A stretch of 64,000 nt of DNA from Haladaptatus sp. R4 (GTDB lineage: Archaea > Halobacteriota > Halobacteria > Halobacteriales > Haladaptataceae): the NCBI RefSeq assembly GCF_001625445.1, contig NZ_LWHG01000006.1:1-64000 (forward strand). The letters run 5' to 3'. The notes beneath the pieces are model-generated. The model was not told the origin of the DNA. It was given only the letters and a program-made list of their open reading frames with translations, and did not search any database. The position numbers and the translations under genes are program-made. This document shows positions 47,651 to 58,104 of the stretch, piece by piece. Each line of letters opens with the position of its first letter. The first letter of the stretch is position 1.

Positions 47651-48999
47651 GTGCCGCAACTCGAAGATTCACTGAAAATCGGGGGTGTCGAACTGCCGAA
47701 TCGGCTCTATCGCGCCCCGTTGCTCGAATGCGCTGGCAACGGGGAGGACGCGGTGGACGTCCTGATTCGGGAACTCGAACCCGCCGCCGAGTCGGGTGTT
47801 GGGCTGATCTGTCAAGGAGCGACTATCGTCCGCGGGACGGGGGGCTGTGCCGCGCCGGGGATGACGCGGGTACATGACCCCGAATTCGTCTCCCGACTCA
47901 CACGACTCACGGACGCGATTCACGGCCACGGGACCGGAAGTCGAATTTTCATCCAACTGGAACACGGCGGCTTGCGGAGCATGGAGACGTGGCACGCGGG
48001 CTATCGTCGGAAGCATCCCGATTTGCAACAACTCGCGGTTTCCCGACCGCCCGCCGTTCTTCGACTGCTCGATACACTGAGCTTTCTGGACTACGACCCG
48101 CACGTCCTTTCGACGGCGGAGGTGTACGACCTCGCGGCGGATTTCGGCCGGTCGGCGGCGTACGCGGTTGACGCGGGCTACGACGGGATTCACATCGCCG
48201 GGGCGAACATGGGCATCGTCCAGCAGTTCCTCTCGCCGTTCTACAACCGGCGCGACGACGAGTTCGGCGGATCGCTGGCCGCCCGAACGAGATTTCTCGA
48301 AGTCGTGTACGACGAGATTCGGGAGCGCGTCGGCCCCGACGTTCCGATCATGACGAAAGTACCGGCCGAAACGACCGCCCCCGTTTTCGTCCGGCGACAT
48401 CTCTCGCTGGAGGACGGAATTCGAATCTGCGACCGATTGGAGGCGGTCGGTTTCGACGCGGTCGTTCCGGTACAGGCCTCCGTGTTCTGGGACGCGAGCA
48501 TCATCCGCGGGGCGTTTCCGTCCCGCGCGTGGCGCGACGAGCGGTTCCGAGAAGGGTACGAGGAGGCGTTCGGGAGCAAGCCGCGCGCGCCGTCGTCGCC
48601 CTGCTCAACTGGCTCCAATCGCTGAAATACGACTTCGACCCGGCGTGGAACCGGCCGTTCACCCGCCGTGTGGCGGAGCAGGTTTCGATCCCCGTGCTGG
48701 CCGAGGGCGGGATTCGAAATCGACCGCAGATCGATCGACTGCTCGCGGACGGGTCCTGTGATGCGGTGGGAATGGGGAGGCCGTTCTACGCCGAACCGCG
48801 GCTTCCGGCGCGGATTTTGGACGGGGAGAGGACGGCCGTCGCCTGCGAGAACTGCAACAACTGCACCGTTCCGCAGGCGGCCGGCGCTCGCGGCGTCTGT
48901 CGCACCCCGAGCGTGCTCGAACGGAGCGGGAAACTCCGGAAAGAGGGTGCTTACGAGCGAAACGGGAGCGAAACCGATGCCGACCGCACCGAGTCGTAA
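47651..48999 (+). CDS. NADH:flavin oxidoreductase, old yellow enzyme family (one frameshift)
   Basis: Starting at GTG 47651 the protein (about 449 residues) begins VPQLEDSLKIGGVELPNRLY, typical of OYE-type FMN barrels. It contains IQLEHGGLRSMETW, the FMN/substrate region GYDGIHIAGANMGIVQQFLSPFYNRR and GGSLAARTRFLEVV. The frame breaks near 48575 and continues AARAVVALLNWLQS, then IPVLAEGGIRNRPQIDRLLA and VGMGRPFYAEP, the phosphate-binding end of the barrel. A Cys cluster (CENCNNC...C) suggests a 4Fe-4S site as in 2,4-dienoyl-CoA reductase-type members. Substrate unknown. Confidence 0.87.
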
Positions 49000-49032
49000 C
49001 GGGTATTCGGGGTGGCATCCAAACGAAGGACA

Positions 49033-50849
49033 GTGACGACGACGAGCACGAGTAACGAGATTTCGGACTTCTACGACGCCATCGACTCGGGCGGCCGGTG
49101 CTCACCGCCGACGAAGTCGCCCGCGTCCTCGACCGTTCGCACGAGGACGCCAACCGCGCACTCGAACGACTGCGGGACGAGCGCGACGTGGCGCGCCTCG
49201 ACGTGGAGAACGACCCGGTGGTCTGGTTCCCGACGGAGTGGGAGCGACTGGCCGACCGCGAGCGAATCGTGGTGTTCCCGAAGCGCCGCGAGATCGTCGC
49301 CGACCAGCCCGAACAGTTCACGCGAGCACAGCTTTCGCAGTTCGCCCACCTCACCGACACGACGCGGGCCGGGAGCTACAGCTATCAGGTTCGACAGGAG
49401 GACATCTGGTCCGCACCCTACGACTCGCTCGACAACCTGATGCGAACCGTTCGGCAGGTGCTCCCCGAACCGTCGCCGGATCTGGAGGCGTTCATCGAGG
49501 GACAGTGGAAACGAGCGAAGCAGTTCCGCCTCTACACCCACGAGGACGGCTACGTCGTCCTACAGGCCGCGAGCGACGACCTGATGGGGAACGTGGCCCG
49601 GCAGAAGTTGAACGATAACCACCTTCGCGCACCCATCGCCGACGACGAAAGTTGGGTCGCCGAGGACAAGGTCGCGGAAGTCAAGCGAATTCTGTACGAG
49701 GCGGGGTATCCCGTCCAAGACGAGCGTGAACTGGAGACGGGCGACGAACTGCCCGTCGAGTGCGCACTCTCCCTGCGCGACTACCAACGCGAGTGGGTCG
49801 AGGAGTTCATCGACCTGAAATCGGGCGTCCTCGTCGGCCCGCCCGGAAGCGGGAAGACGGTGGCCGCGATGGGCGTCCTCGAAGCCGTCTCCGGCGAGAC
49901 GCTGATTCTGGTTCCCGGCCGCGAACTCGCCGGGCAGTGGCGCGACGAACTGTTGACCCACACGGACCTCACGCGCGAACAGGTCGGCGAGTACCACGGC
50001 GGCGAGAAGAACGTTCGCCCCGTGACGATTGCGACCTACCAAACCGCCGGGATGGACCGCCATCGACAGTTGTTCGACCAGCGACGTTGGGGACTCATCG
50101 TGTACGACGAGTGCCAGCACATTCCGAGCCGAGTCTTCCGCCGGAGCGCGAACCTCCAATCGAAGCACCGCTTGGGACTTTCGGCTACTCCCGTCAGGGA
50201 GGACGACAAGGAGAAGGACATCTTCACGCTCATTGGCCCCCCAATCGGAACCGATTGGGACGCGCTGTTCGAGGCCGGGTTCGTCGCGGAGCCGGAAGTC
50301 GAAATCCGGTACGTCGGCTGGGACGAGGAGACCTATCAGGGCGAGTACGCCAACGCCGACGGGCGCGGCAAGCGCCAGATCGCGGCGACGAATCCCGCGA
50401 AACTGGACGAGATTCGGTTCCTCCTCGCCGAGCACCCCACCTCGAAGGCGCTGGTGTTCGTGGAGTACCTCGAACAGGGCGACCGGATCGCGGAGGCCCT
50501 CGACGTGCCGTTCCTGAGCGGACAGATGCGCCACCCGGAACGCGAACGTCACTTGCAGGCGTTCCGCGACGGGCGTGAAGACACCCTCGTTATCTCCCGC
50601 GTCGGCGACGAGGGTATCGACCTCCCGGACGCCGAAATCGCCATCGTCGCGTCCGGTCTCGGCGGGTCACGGCGGCAAGGTGCACAGCGCGCCGGACGGA
50701 CCATGCGCCCCGCCGGACGCGCCCGGATGTACGTGCTGGCGACGCGCGGCACCCGCGAGGAGGAGTTCGCCCGCCAGCAGTTGCGCCATCTGGCGTCGAA
50801 GGGAATCCGGATTCAGGAAACCGTGCTGGACGAACGGGACGAGGAGTAG
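49033..50849 (+). CDS. XPB/Rad25-like superfamily 2 helicase (one frameshift)
   Basis: Joined, about 605 residues from GTG 49033, which follows GAAGGA. The first 22 codons (TTTSTSNEISDFYDAIDSGG) link by one missing base near 49097 to VLTADEVARVLDRSHEDANR. Helicase motifs: GPPGSGKT (I), YDECQHI (II), LSATPVRED (III), VFVEYLEQGDR (IV), SRVGDEGIDLPDA (V) and QRAGRTMRP (VI). It has the damage-recognition-like N-terminal region of archaeal XPB proteins and probably works in nucleotide-excision repair with Bax1-type nucleases; no nuclease gene adjoins. Confidence 0.88.
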
Positions 50850-50898
50850 CCCGGAAGTCGGCGACGGGACTGAAGTACGGGCGGGCACAAGTCGAACC

Positions 50899-51132
50899 AT
50901 GGCCCGCGAAGTGCGACACGACGCGACCGGCCCGCTGAAAGTGGACGAGGATGATTTCGACGACGAGAAGGGGAACATCGCCATCTGCATGTGCGGTCTC
51001 TCGTCGGACTACCCGTTCTGCGACGGCACGCACCGAACGACGAGGGACGAGAAATCGGGGACGGTGTATCGATACGAGGACGGCGACCGGCGCGAAATCG
51101 AGGAAATCGTCTACAAGGACGGCGGCGAATAG
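50899..51132 (+). CDS. CDGSH-type iron-sulfur protein
   Basis: The 77-residue protein has the CDGSH signature CMCGLSSDYPFCDGTH with Cys3-His ligands for a 2Fe-2S cluster. It is acidic and has no membrane segment, as in small soluble archaeal members. ATG 50899 follows the helicase stop by 47 bp on the same strand. Likely a redox or cluster-transfer protein; partner unknown. Confidence 0.88.
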   Translation: MAREVRHDATGPLKVDEDDFDDEKGNIAICMCGLSSDYPFCDGTHRTTRDEKSGTVYRYEDGDRREIEEIVYKDGGE

Positions 51133-51254
51133 GGAAGAACACGACGAATAGCGGAGAATACGGCAAATAGCGGAGAACGCGACGACGAGTAGCGGAAAAC
51201 ACGATCAGCGGGGTCGGCAACAACGCCTAACCGAATCGGTGGCGTGCCGACGGT

Positions 51255-51680
51255 ATGCATCTCGGGGGAGTGGGACGGAAACTGGTGACGACCGCAATCG
51301 TCGTTGTCGTGGTCACCGGGATCGGTTTTGGCGGGGGAACGGTCGCGACCGGTAACCCGGCGACGGGGGACGAAACACCGGCAGTGGGTGAAACACCGAC
51401 AGCGGACGCCACGGCGCTCCAAACGGTCGCCGTGACCGCTGATATCGACTACTCCTGCCGGAACGTGACCGTCAAGGTCAAACCGAAGGACGTGCAGTAC
51501 GACCTCGTCATCTACTACGAGGACACCGTCACGGGTCAGCGAGGGAAGGCGCTCGTCGGACCGATGACGGGGAAAACGGTCGAACCGTACGGGAACGGCA
51601 TCATGTTCACGAGCGTGGACGTGATGGTGAACGGCGCGACCATCGAGAGCGAGACGATCCTGTCGAAGTGCTATCCTGAC
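51255..51680 (+). CDS. Hypothetical secreted or membrane-anchored protein (3' end uncertain)
   Basis: The product starts MHLGGVGRKLVTTAIVVVVV with one N-terminal hydrophobic segment, then a Thr/Gly-rich linker, two Cys (YSCRNVTVKVK and ILSKCYP) likely joined by a disulfide, and a beta-rich domain. In the present frame it runs on without a stop into the antisense of the threonine synthase-like gene, which is implausible; one extra base near 51676 would give TGA right after KCYP. The end given is therefore an estimate. Family not recognised. Confidence 0.5.
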
Positions 51681-52887
51681 ACCAAAGAGTCCACGCGCGA
51701 CGGCAAGTCGTCGATCCGGACCGATTCGGGGCGGTCGACGCCATCGACGAGCGTTCGCGAAACCCGGTCCCGGTCGCGATGGCGACGACCGATTCGTCGT
51801 AACCGATTTCGCCCTCCGAGGAAAGCCGACGGATTCCGGCGAGCGTCGTCGCGGAGGCGGGTTCGACGCACAGTCCCGCACCACGGGCGAGGTGTCGTTT
51901 CGCATCGAGAATCGCATCGTCCTCGACCGAGAGCACGGCACCGTCCGTCTCGCGGACCGCCGCGAGGACTCGGTTGCCACTCGGCGGCGAAGCGTTGGCG
52001 ATGGAATACGCCACGGTTTCGCCAGCCTCGACGGGTACGACCTCGTTCGCTCCCTCCCGATACGCCCTCGAAATCGGGTCGCAAGCGGCGGCCTGCACGA
52101 AGTAGAGTCGCGGAAGCGACGCGGAATCCAGCAACCCCGCGCTCCGGAGTTCACGGAGGGCGTTCCAGATGGCGCTGGCGTGTCCGCCGCTGCTGACCGG
52201 CGCGACGATTGTATCCGGTACGGTCGAACCGGTTCCTCGTGCGGCGAACGATTCACAGATTTCGAGCGCCGTCGTCTTCTGGCCCGCGACCCGAAGCGGC
52301 GCGTCGGAGTTCACGAATCGAATATCCGAAAATTCGAGACTCACGTCGTACAGTCGGCCGTAGTCGCCTTCGACCTGCACGAGCGTCGGACCGAACTGGG
52401 CGATGTGGGCGAGTCGTTCCGTCGGGATGTCGTCGGGGACCAAGACGAGGCAGTTCAGGCCAGCGCTCGCGGCGGTCGCGGCCATGCTCATCGCCATGTT
52501 GCCGTGCGAGACGGTTCCGACCCACTCGTCGTCCGTTTCGAGCGCGCGGGCGATGCCGACGGCGCTCCCCCGGTCCTTGAAACTGCCCGTCGGATTGGCG
52601 CTCTCGTCCTTGACCCACATCTCGCATCCGGCGTACTCGTCCAACCGCGGCGTTCGAAGGAGGGGCGTTCCGCCGACCGCCGAACCGATATCGGGAGTCG
52701 CCGACGGATGCCCGACCGGGAGCAACGCCGAATACCGCCAGATGGACGGGTCCGAGACCGTCGGCCACGAAAAGTCCGATGCGTCGGTCTTCGGCCAGAG
52801 CGGTTCGCCGCACGGGCAGCGTGCGCGCGTTTCCGCGTTCACTTCGTTGCCACACCGATAGCAGGCGAGCGTCATCCCCGCCGTCAT
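51671..52887 (-). CDS. Threonine synthase-like PLP-dependent enzyme (one frameshift)
   Basis: The protein begins MTAGMTLACYRCGNEVN with a zinc-ribbon (CYRC...CPCG), then the PLP fold type II core: PLLRTPRLDEY, the Schiff-base Lys in NPTGSFKDRGSAVG, SHGNMAMSMAATAA and APVSSGGHASAIWN. About 405 residues. The frame breaks near 51757 after VVAIATGTGF, and the restored tail LVDGVDRPESVRIDDLPSRV ends at 51671. Its ATG overlaps the aldolase stop (ATGA), so the two are one operon. It may make threonine or act as another beta-replacing or deaminating enzyme. Confidence 0.88.
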
Positions 52888-53643
52888 CGGATCGCGTCCT
52901 CGTAGCGTTCCTTGGCGTTCGTCGCACCCGAGAGCAAGTAGTCGGCGTCGATGCCGACGACCTGAAAGTCGAATCCGGCGTCGGCCCAGCGCTCCACGTC
53001 TTCGGATTCGAGCGCGATGGTGCCGACGGGGACGCCCGCTTCGTGACCCGCCGCCAAGACAGCGGAATCTCGTGTCGAGCGAGTCGGTGTCGCCGAACCG
53101 ACCGAGCGACGCGGAGAGGTCCGCCGGGCCGACGAACAGCGCGTCGATCCCCTCGACACCGGCGATGGCGGCCGCGTTTTCGACGCCGATCGAGGATTCG
53201 ATCTGAACGACGACGAGACGCTCGTCGTTCGCCCGTTCGAAGTATTTTCTCAAGCTGAGTCCGTACCGCGAGGCCCGTGCCCCGGCGACGCCACGGATTC
53301 CATCCGGCGGGTAGCGCGTCGCATCCGCGATGGCTCGGGCTTGGTCGGCCGTCTCCACCATCGGAACGATAACACCGGAAACGCCGGTGTCGAGGACGCG
53401 CTTGAGTCGAGCGGGGTCGTCGTCGGCCACGCGGACGAGCGGTTCGGTGTCGCCGCTCGCCGCATCCACTGCACGGGCGAGCGATTCGACCGTCTCCAGC
53501 GACATCGCCGTGTGTTCCGCGTCGATGACGACGAAATCGAAGCCGAGTTCGGCGCTCATCTCGGCGACCGCCGGGTGGCCGATGGAAATCCACGATCCGA
53601 CGGTGCGATCACCTGCACGAACTGCGTCCGCGAGTTGGCTCAT
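52884..53643 (-). CDS. HpcH/HpaI aldolase family protein (one frameshift)
   Basis: From ATG 53643 the protein (about 252 residues) begins MSQLADAVRAGDRTVGSWIS and has the class II aldolase motifs VVIDAEHTAMSLETV, VRVADDDPARLKRVLD, VIVPMVETADQARA, VQIESSIGVENA and the FVGPADLSASLG. A frameshift near 53067 separates LDTR from DSAVLAAGHEAGVPVGT. The enzyme binds a divalent metal and cleaves 2-keto-3-deoxy acids or related compounds. Overlap with the threonine synthase-like gene suggests a shared, undefined pathway. Confidence 0.9.
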
Positions 53644-53701
53644 GGGAATTCGAACGCGAAGGAGGGAAAAATAGGGTCCGGTCGGGGAAATTCGAGTCGC
53701 C

Positions 53702-53983
53702 TCAGTCCGCACCTGTCACGCTGTAAATGACGAACAGATAGCCGACCGTCGAGACGCCGTAGTTCACCGTCAAAAGCAGTCTGGTGTTGTGGAAATCCGT
53801 GAGAAACGCGCTGAACGTCGTGGCTATCGCGCCCGCGACGAGAATCGAGAACCCGATAGAGAGGGCGAGCATCGACCGTCGGGAGGTCTGAAGGTAGGCA
53901 CGCATCGCCAAACCGACCATCGTGAGGCCGGTCGCCGCGAGAACGACGCTGAGTAGTATGTAGGTGAGTTCGATAGCTTGCAT
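53702..53983 (-). CDS. DUF7521-type small membrane protein
   Basis: The 93-residue product has three helices: ELTYILLSVVLAATGLTMVG, MLALSIGFSILVAGAIATTF and LLLTVNYGVSTVGYLFVIYS, with a conserved-looking RAYLQTSRRSM between helices 1 and 2. Such proteins are common in haloarchaea, often next to winged-helix regulators or halocyanin genes; function unknown. It is followed 58 bp later by the aldolase operon on the same strand. Confidence 0.72.
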   Translation of the reverse strand: MQAIELTYILLSVVLAATGLTMVGLAMRAYLQTSRRSMLALSIGFSILVAGAIATTFSAFLTDFHNTRLLLTVNYGVSTVGYLFVIYSVTGAD

Positions 53984-54172
53984 GGAAAGGTGCCTATGAC
54001 TGTCGTCATCTACAAATCAGGCAACTGATTTAAAATTATTCAATACGGTAGTTCAGTAACTTGACCGGTCGTGACGATGCCAGGCGTAGACGGGAGAGCC
54101 TGATCCGAGAGTCGCCCATATTCAGAATATTAATCAAGTTGATGGATGGAACAGCCAGTGGAAGACAGTCGT

Positions 54173-54651
54173 TCAAAATATCACGACGGCGAGGAAGCCG
54201 ACGAGCAACGAACCGGTCACGAGCAGTTGAACGACGCCGACGCGAGCATGCCGACGACGGCGAAGCCAGCGGTTCGGGCACCGTGCCGGAGGTCGTTCGT
54301 CCGCGTGAGTTCGACGACGAAGGTGGCGAGCGCGACGGCGACCAGCATTCCCACGGGTCCCGTGACGAACAGGGCGACGATTCCGACGACGGCCGCGACG
54401 GCGGCGGACACCATCGAACCACCGCCAGCGCGTGCGGAAATCGCGCTTCCTGCGTAGTCGGCGACGAACGCCGCGATACCGACGACCGTTGCGATGGCGA
54501 CGAAGGCGAGGCCGGGACTGTGAAAGTCCGTCCCCCACCAGTAGACGTAGATTCCCGCGAGCGAGAGGGGAACTCCCGGCACGAGGGGAGCGACGCTTCC
54601 GAGAACGCCACCGAGTAGGAGGGCGAGGGCGAGGAGGAACGGCCAATCCAT
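54173..54651 (-). CDS. DUF456 domain membrane protein (one frameshift)
   Basis: From ATG 54651 the 159-residue protein begins MDWPFLLALALLLGGVLGSV and shows the DUF456 pattern of paired helices with PLVPGVPLSLAGIYVYWWG and ADYAGSAISARAGGGS. A frame change near 54230 connects FAVVGMLASVG to VVQLLVTGSLLVGFLAVVIF, ending at 54173. Five helices; function unknown. It is divergent from the SDR gene. Confidence 0.8.
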
Positions 54652-54732
54652 ATGGAAATCGTGGTGCTTGCGGCGCATAACCCTTCAGGTTGCCCCGACA
54701 GCTTTTGAACCGTAGCGCCCGAGTTTCGAGTA

Positions 54733-55610
54733 ATGAGGTACTCGTCGTCGGAGCAACCGGGTTCGTCGGCCGCAACCTCGTCCCCGAACTGATCGAACGG
54801 GGTCACGAAGTCGTGGCGATGACTCGAAACGCTTCGACGTACGACCCGCCGGAAGGCGTGTCAGTGGTGGAGGCGGACTTGAACGACCGCGAGAGCCTTC
54901 GCGGCGTCTTCGACGGAGTGGACGCCGCGTACTACCTCGTCCACTCGATGGGCGAGAGCGAGGACTTCATGGCACACGACCGGGTCGCGGCGCGAAACTT
55001 CGTTTCGGCCGCTCGGGGATCGAAACTCTCCCGCGTGGTGTATCTCTCCGGTCTCGGCGGGGAACGGGTCACGCTCTCGGATCACCTCAAATCGCGTCGG
55101 GAAGTGGAGTACATCCTCGGTACCGGGGCGTACGACCTCACCGTCCTTCGGGCGGCCATCGTCATCGGCGGCGACAGCGCCAGTTTCCGGATGGTCCGGC
55201 AGTTGGCCGAGCGTCTGCCGCTCATGATAACGCCACGATGGGTCCGGACGAACTGCCAACCCATCGCCATCGAGGACGTCGTCGGTTATCTCGTCGGCGT
55301 CCTCGACACGCCGGAGACGGCCGGTGAAACGTACGAAATCGGCGGGCCGGACGTACTGACGTACGGCGAGATGGTAATTCGGACGGGCGACCTGCTCGAC
55401 AAACGCGCGACGATGGTCCCCGTTCCCGTCCTCAGCCCGCAACTCTCGGCCTACTGGGTCGATCTGGTCACCGACGTCCCCAAAGTCGTCGCGCATCCGC
55501 TCATCCTCGGACTGAAGACGCGCACCGTCGTGGAAGACGACCGGATTCGCTCGCTCGTCCCCATCGAACTGACACCCTTCGACGACGCCGTGCGGCGCGC
55601 AATCGCATGA
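54733..55610 (+). CDS. NAD(P)H-binding SDR-like protein (NDUFA9-like; start affected by frameshift)
   Basis: The body has the Rossmann motif VLVVGATGFVGRNLVPELIE, then VVAMTRNAST, YLVHSMGES and VVYLSGLGG with an atypical catalytic site, as in the complex I NDUFA9-like/nmrA group. The best start, ATG 54733 (TAATGAGGTACTC), needs one added A to read MKVLVVGATGF; without it the only in-frame start is TTG 54690. About 293 residues. It ends overlapping the next gene by four bases, indicating an operon. Confidence 0.85.
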
Positions 55611-56321
55611 GCAGGGCAAACCGGATGAACACGCCGGAGTATCGATGGGCCTACGAGAGCAGCGCGGACGGGATTCCGGGCGTCACGTTCCCCGATTGGC
55701 TCGCGCTGACGATTCAGTTCGTCCTCTTCGAGGGACTCATGTTGTTGCTCGCGTGGCGATACGACCTCTGGCACGCCGTTCCGGCGGGTACCGCGGCAAT
55801 CGTCGTCGCCACCGCCGGAAGCGCGCTGATGCTCCTCATCGGACGACGAGTGCGGGACCTGACGATTCCGATGGTGTACCGAAAGCTGTTGTTCGGGTCG
55901 AGCATCGAGGTGGTTCTCGGCGTCCTCGCCTACGTGGCGTTGGTCACCTACTTGCTGGTGTACACGCCTCGGACCGGAGCGCCGCTGCTCGAATCCCTGC
56001 TCGCGGACGTCGCCCCCGATTCCGGCCGTGTTTCTCACCCTGCTCGTCCTCTGGGACGTGTGCTACCGAATCGGCACCGCGTGGTGGGCGAGCGTCATCG
56101 GCTTCTGGGTCTCCGTGAAGTATCCGAGCGAGTCGGAGACGCGCCACGACCTCCGGCGTGTCGATGCGGTCGTCATCGCCTTCGCCGTATTGCAACTCGT
56201 TCTGGTCCCGTTCGTCTGGGGCTACGACCTGCTGGTGCTCGCCCTGGTCGGACACGTCGTCGCCGTCTTCTGCGTCTCCGGGAGCGCGATTTTCATCCGC
56301 ACTCGCCGCTCAACTATTTAA
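55607..56321 (+). CDS. Hypothetical membrane protein (one frameshift)
   Basis: The product, about 238 residues, begins MSRANRMNTPEYRWAYESS and has five or six helices. A frameshift near 56020 separates LESLLADVAP from FLTLLVLWDVCYRIGTAWW. The C-terminal part has LVPFVWGYDLLVLALVGHVV. No motif is recognised. It overlaps the SDR-like gene by ATGA and thus belongs to the same operon. Confidence 0.6.
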
Positions 56322-56350
56322 CCGATGACGGTGTAATTCGCTGGTAGTCC

Positions 56351-56740
56351 ATGTCCGACGGCGACCCATCGTTCTCGATTCCCCACCGTCCGCGCCGAAC
56401 GTATCCGCGACGGGGTGGCGTTCGCTACGAAGGGGAGACGCTGTTTCGACTCTCGCCCGACTCCGACCCGTCCGAGAACGACCTCACCGCGCTCGTCGAG
56501 CGGGTACTGGACGGGGATGCCTACACCTACGGCGACTGGTTCGACCTTCCCGTCCCGATGTATCTCGTCCGCGACCGCGAACACGACACGACCTTTCGCG
56601 TCGTCGTGCGCTACGGTTCCGTCGAACTACACATCCTTCCGGACACTCGTTCTGAGGGGTTGAAGTCGATCTATCGACGATTGTCCGCAGAATCCCCCGT
56701 CTCGTGGAACGTTTCGTGTGAGTCGAATCCGGAAAACTAG
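56351..56740 (+). CDS. Hypothetical protein, 129 aa
   Basis: A soluble, mixed-charge protein starting MSDGDPSFSIPHRPRRTYPR, with a central DGDAYTYGDWFDLPVPMYLV and FRVVVRYGSVELHILPDTRS. No catalytic residues, Cys pairs or membrane segments are visible. Related proteins seem limited to haloarchaea; function unknown. It is 30 bp downstream of the previous operon gene. Confidence 0.6.
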   Translation: MSDGDPSFSIPHRPRRTYPRRGGVRYEGETLFRLSPDSDPSENDLTALVERVLDGDAYTYGDWFDLPVPMYLVRDREHDTTFRVVVRYGSVELHILPDTRSEGLKSIYRRLSAESPVSWNVSCESNPEN

Positions 56741-56791
56741 TCACTTTCGGAGTACAACCATTATATACCATCGGCGGGACAATGCAATCTA

Positions 56792-57439
56792 ATGGCGCTT
56801 CATGTAGACTCCCGAGATTGGACCCTCCGCACGACCCACAATCGAGACGACATGTGGGGGCTTGCGGACGAAGAAGGAATTCAGGCGGCACGGGCGGCGT
56901 ACCCGTCTGGCTGGCTCTTTCTGACCCGCGACTCCGCGACCAGAGAGCTGGTTCGTCTCGCCGCCGCGACCGGCGGCGAGTGGGAGCTAGAGGAACTCGC
57001 GCACGAACTCGACCAAGGAGCCGACAGCGTCGACCGAAGCCTGGACGACCTCGTCGAACTCCACGTATTCCGCAAAGACGACGGGACGTACCGCCCGAAC
57101 TCGGAGAGCGTTATCGCCAACACGGTCGCACAGTTGCGCGGTGCGGCGGACGAACGCGGCGCGTCGGACGGTTTTCGTGACCTGACACGACCGAAGGAGG
57201 TACGACTGCTGTTGGACGCACTACTCGCTATGGATCAGAACGAGGTGTTCACGCAGGACGACCTTCACCAACTCGTCGGCCTGTCCCGAAAGTCGGTGTG
57301 GATGCACGTCGAACCGCTGGCGGACCTCGGCGTTCTCACTGAGTCGGGTGACGGCTACAAAGTAAATGAGTCGAGCTCTGTGTTCGCTCAAATCAGAGCG
57401 TTGAACGCGGCGGTCCTCGGTACCGCACTCTCTCCTTAA
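56792..57439 (+). CDS. Winged-helix transcriptional regulator
   Basis: The 215-residue protein has two helix-turn-helix regions: residues about 65-95 (LEELAHELDQGADSVDRSLD) and about 145-180 (FTQDDLHQLVGLSRKSVWMH). The second contains the recognition-helix pattern SRKSVWMHVEPL and is followed by wing LTESGDGYKVNE. A TATATACC box lies about 30 bp upstream. It converges with the PadR-type gene on the other strand. Target unknown. Confidence 0.7.
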   Translation: MALHVDSRDWTLRTTHNRDDMWGLADEEGIQAARAAYPSGWLFLTRDSATRELVRLAAATGGEWELEELAHELDQGADSVDRSLDDLVELHVFRKDDGTYRPNSESVIANTVAQLRGAADERGASDGFRDLTRPKEVRLLLDALLAMDQNEVFTQDDLHQLVGLSRKSVWMHVEPLADLGVLTESGDGYKVNESSSVFAQIRALNAAVLGTALSP

Positions 57440-57736
57440 GCGTCTGCGTTTGACCGAGGTCAGCGCCGACGTAGCGCTCTTCCCATTCGCGTCGCGCTTC
57501 GATTTCCCGCGCTCCTCGGCGGGTGAGCGTGTAGTAGTTCGTCCGACGGTCTCGCTGTCCCTTCTCCACCAACCCTTTATCGACGAGTGAATCGAGATTC
57601 GGATACAGTCGGCCGTGATGAATCTCTTTCTCGTAGTACGCTTCGAGTTCTTCTTTGATGGCGAGGCCGTGTGGGGTTCGTCCAGACCAGCGATGACGTA
57701 CAGAAGGTCTCGCTGGAAACCAGTCAGGTCGTGCAT
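57395..57736 (-). CDS. PadR-family transcriptional regulator (one frameshift; 3' end uncertain)
   Basis: The N-terminus MHDLTGFQRDLLYVIAGLDE is typical of haloarchaeal PadR proteins. After a frameshift near 57668 (missing G in CACACGGCC) the chain continues GLAIKEELEAYYEKEIHHGR, LYPNLDSLVDKGLVEKGQRD and TRRGAREIEARREW, a complete winged helix. The first in-frame stop is at 57395, which would overlap the convergent regulator by 45 bp, so a further error near the end is possible. Members repress phenolic acid or multidrug genes; the padC-like gene is 46 kb away. Confidence 0.75.
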
Positions 57737-58104
57737 GGTTCTCCCTAGACCTACAGAATCATGCAATAGACAAAAGAGTAATGGCCAATCCCAACCTACC
57801 CCGACGCTGTCTTCCGATTTCATGTTTCACGTCTCGACTATTCTCCTACCGAGTACCAGTTGTTCGAATGACATAAGATGGCTCTCTCCAAACTCTATAG
57901 ATAGTTCCTCACCCGTCACGTCTCGGGGGCGGACACGTCGAAATACGGACGCCTTCCGAACGAAAGGACAGCTTAAAACGTCCGTTTTGAGACCTGTCGG
58001 GCACGATTCCGAATTAGTCGGATGAGAGATGCGTTCGTTTATATCTATCAAAATCGAGTTTATTCAACCCCGTATTTATGCCCATGTGTCTGGTTATCTC
58101 TCGC
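57737..58104. other. Intergenic region upstream of the FAD/Fe-S oxidoreductase gene
   Basis: No gene is supported. A TTTATATCTATC box at about 58036-58047 is placed as a promoter for the gene starting at 58105. An imperfect inverted repeat AAAACGTCCGTTTTGA lies near 57975-57990 and could be an operator. Nothing else was seen. Confidence 0.45.

Noticed and set aside
51607-53712. A natural fusion of aldolase and threonine synthase
   Set aside because: The continuous frame results from a frameshift in the aldolase; the normal layout is two genes with an ATGA overlap at 52884-52887.
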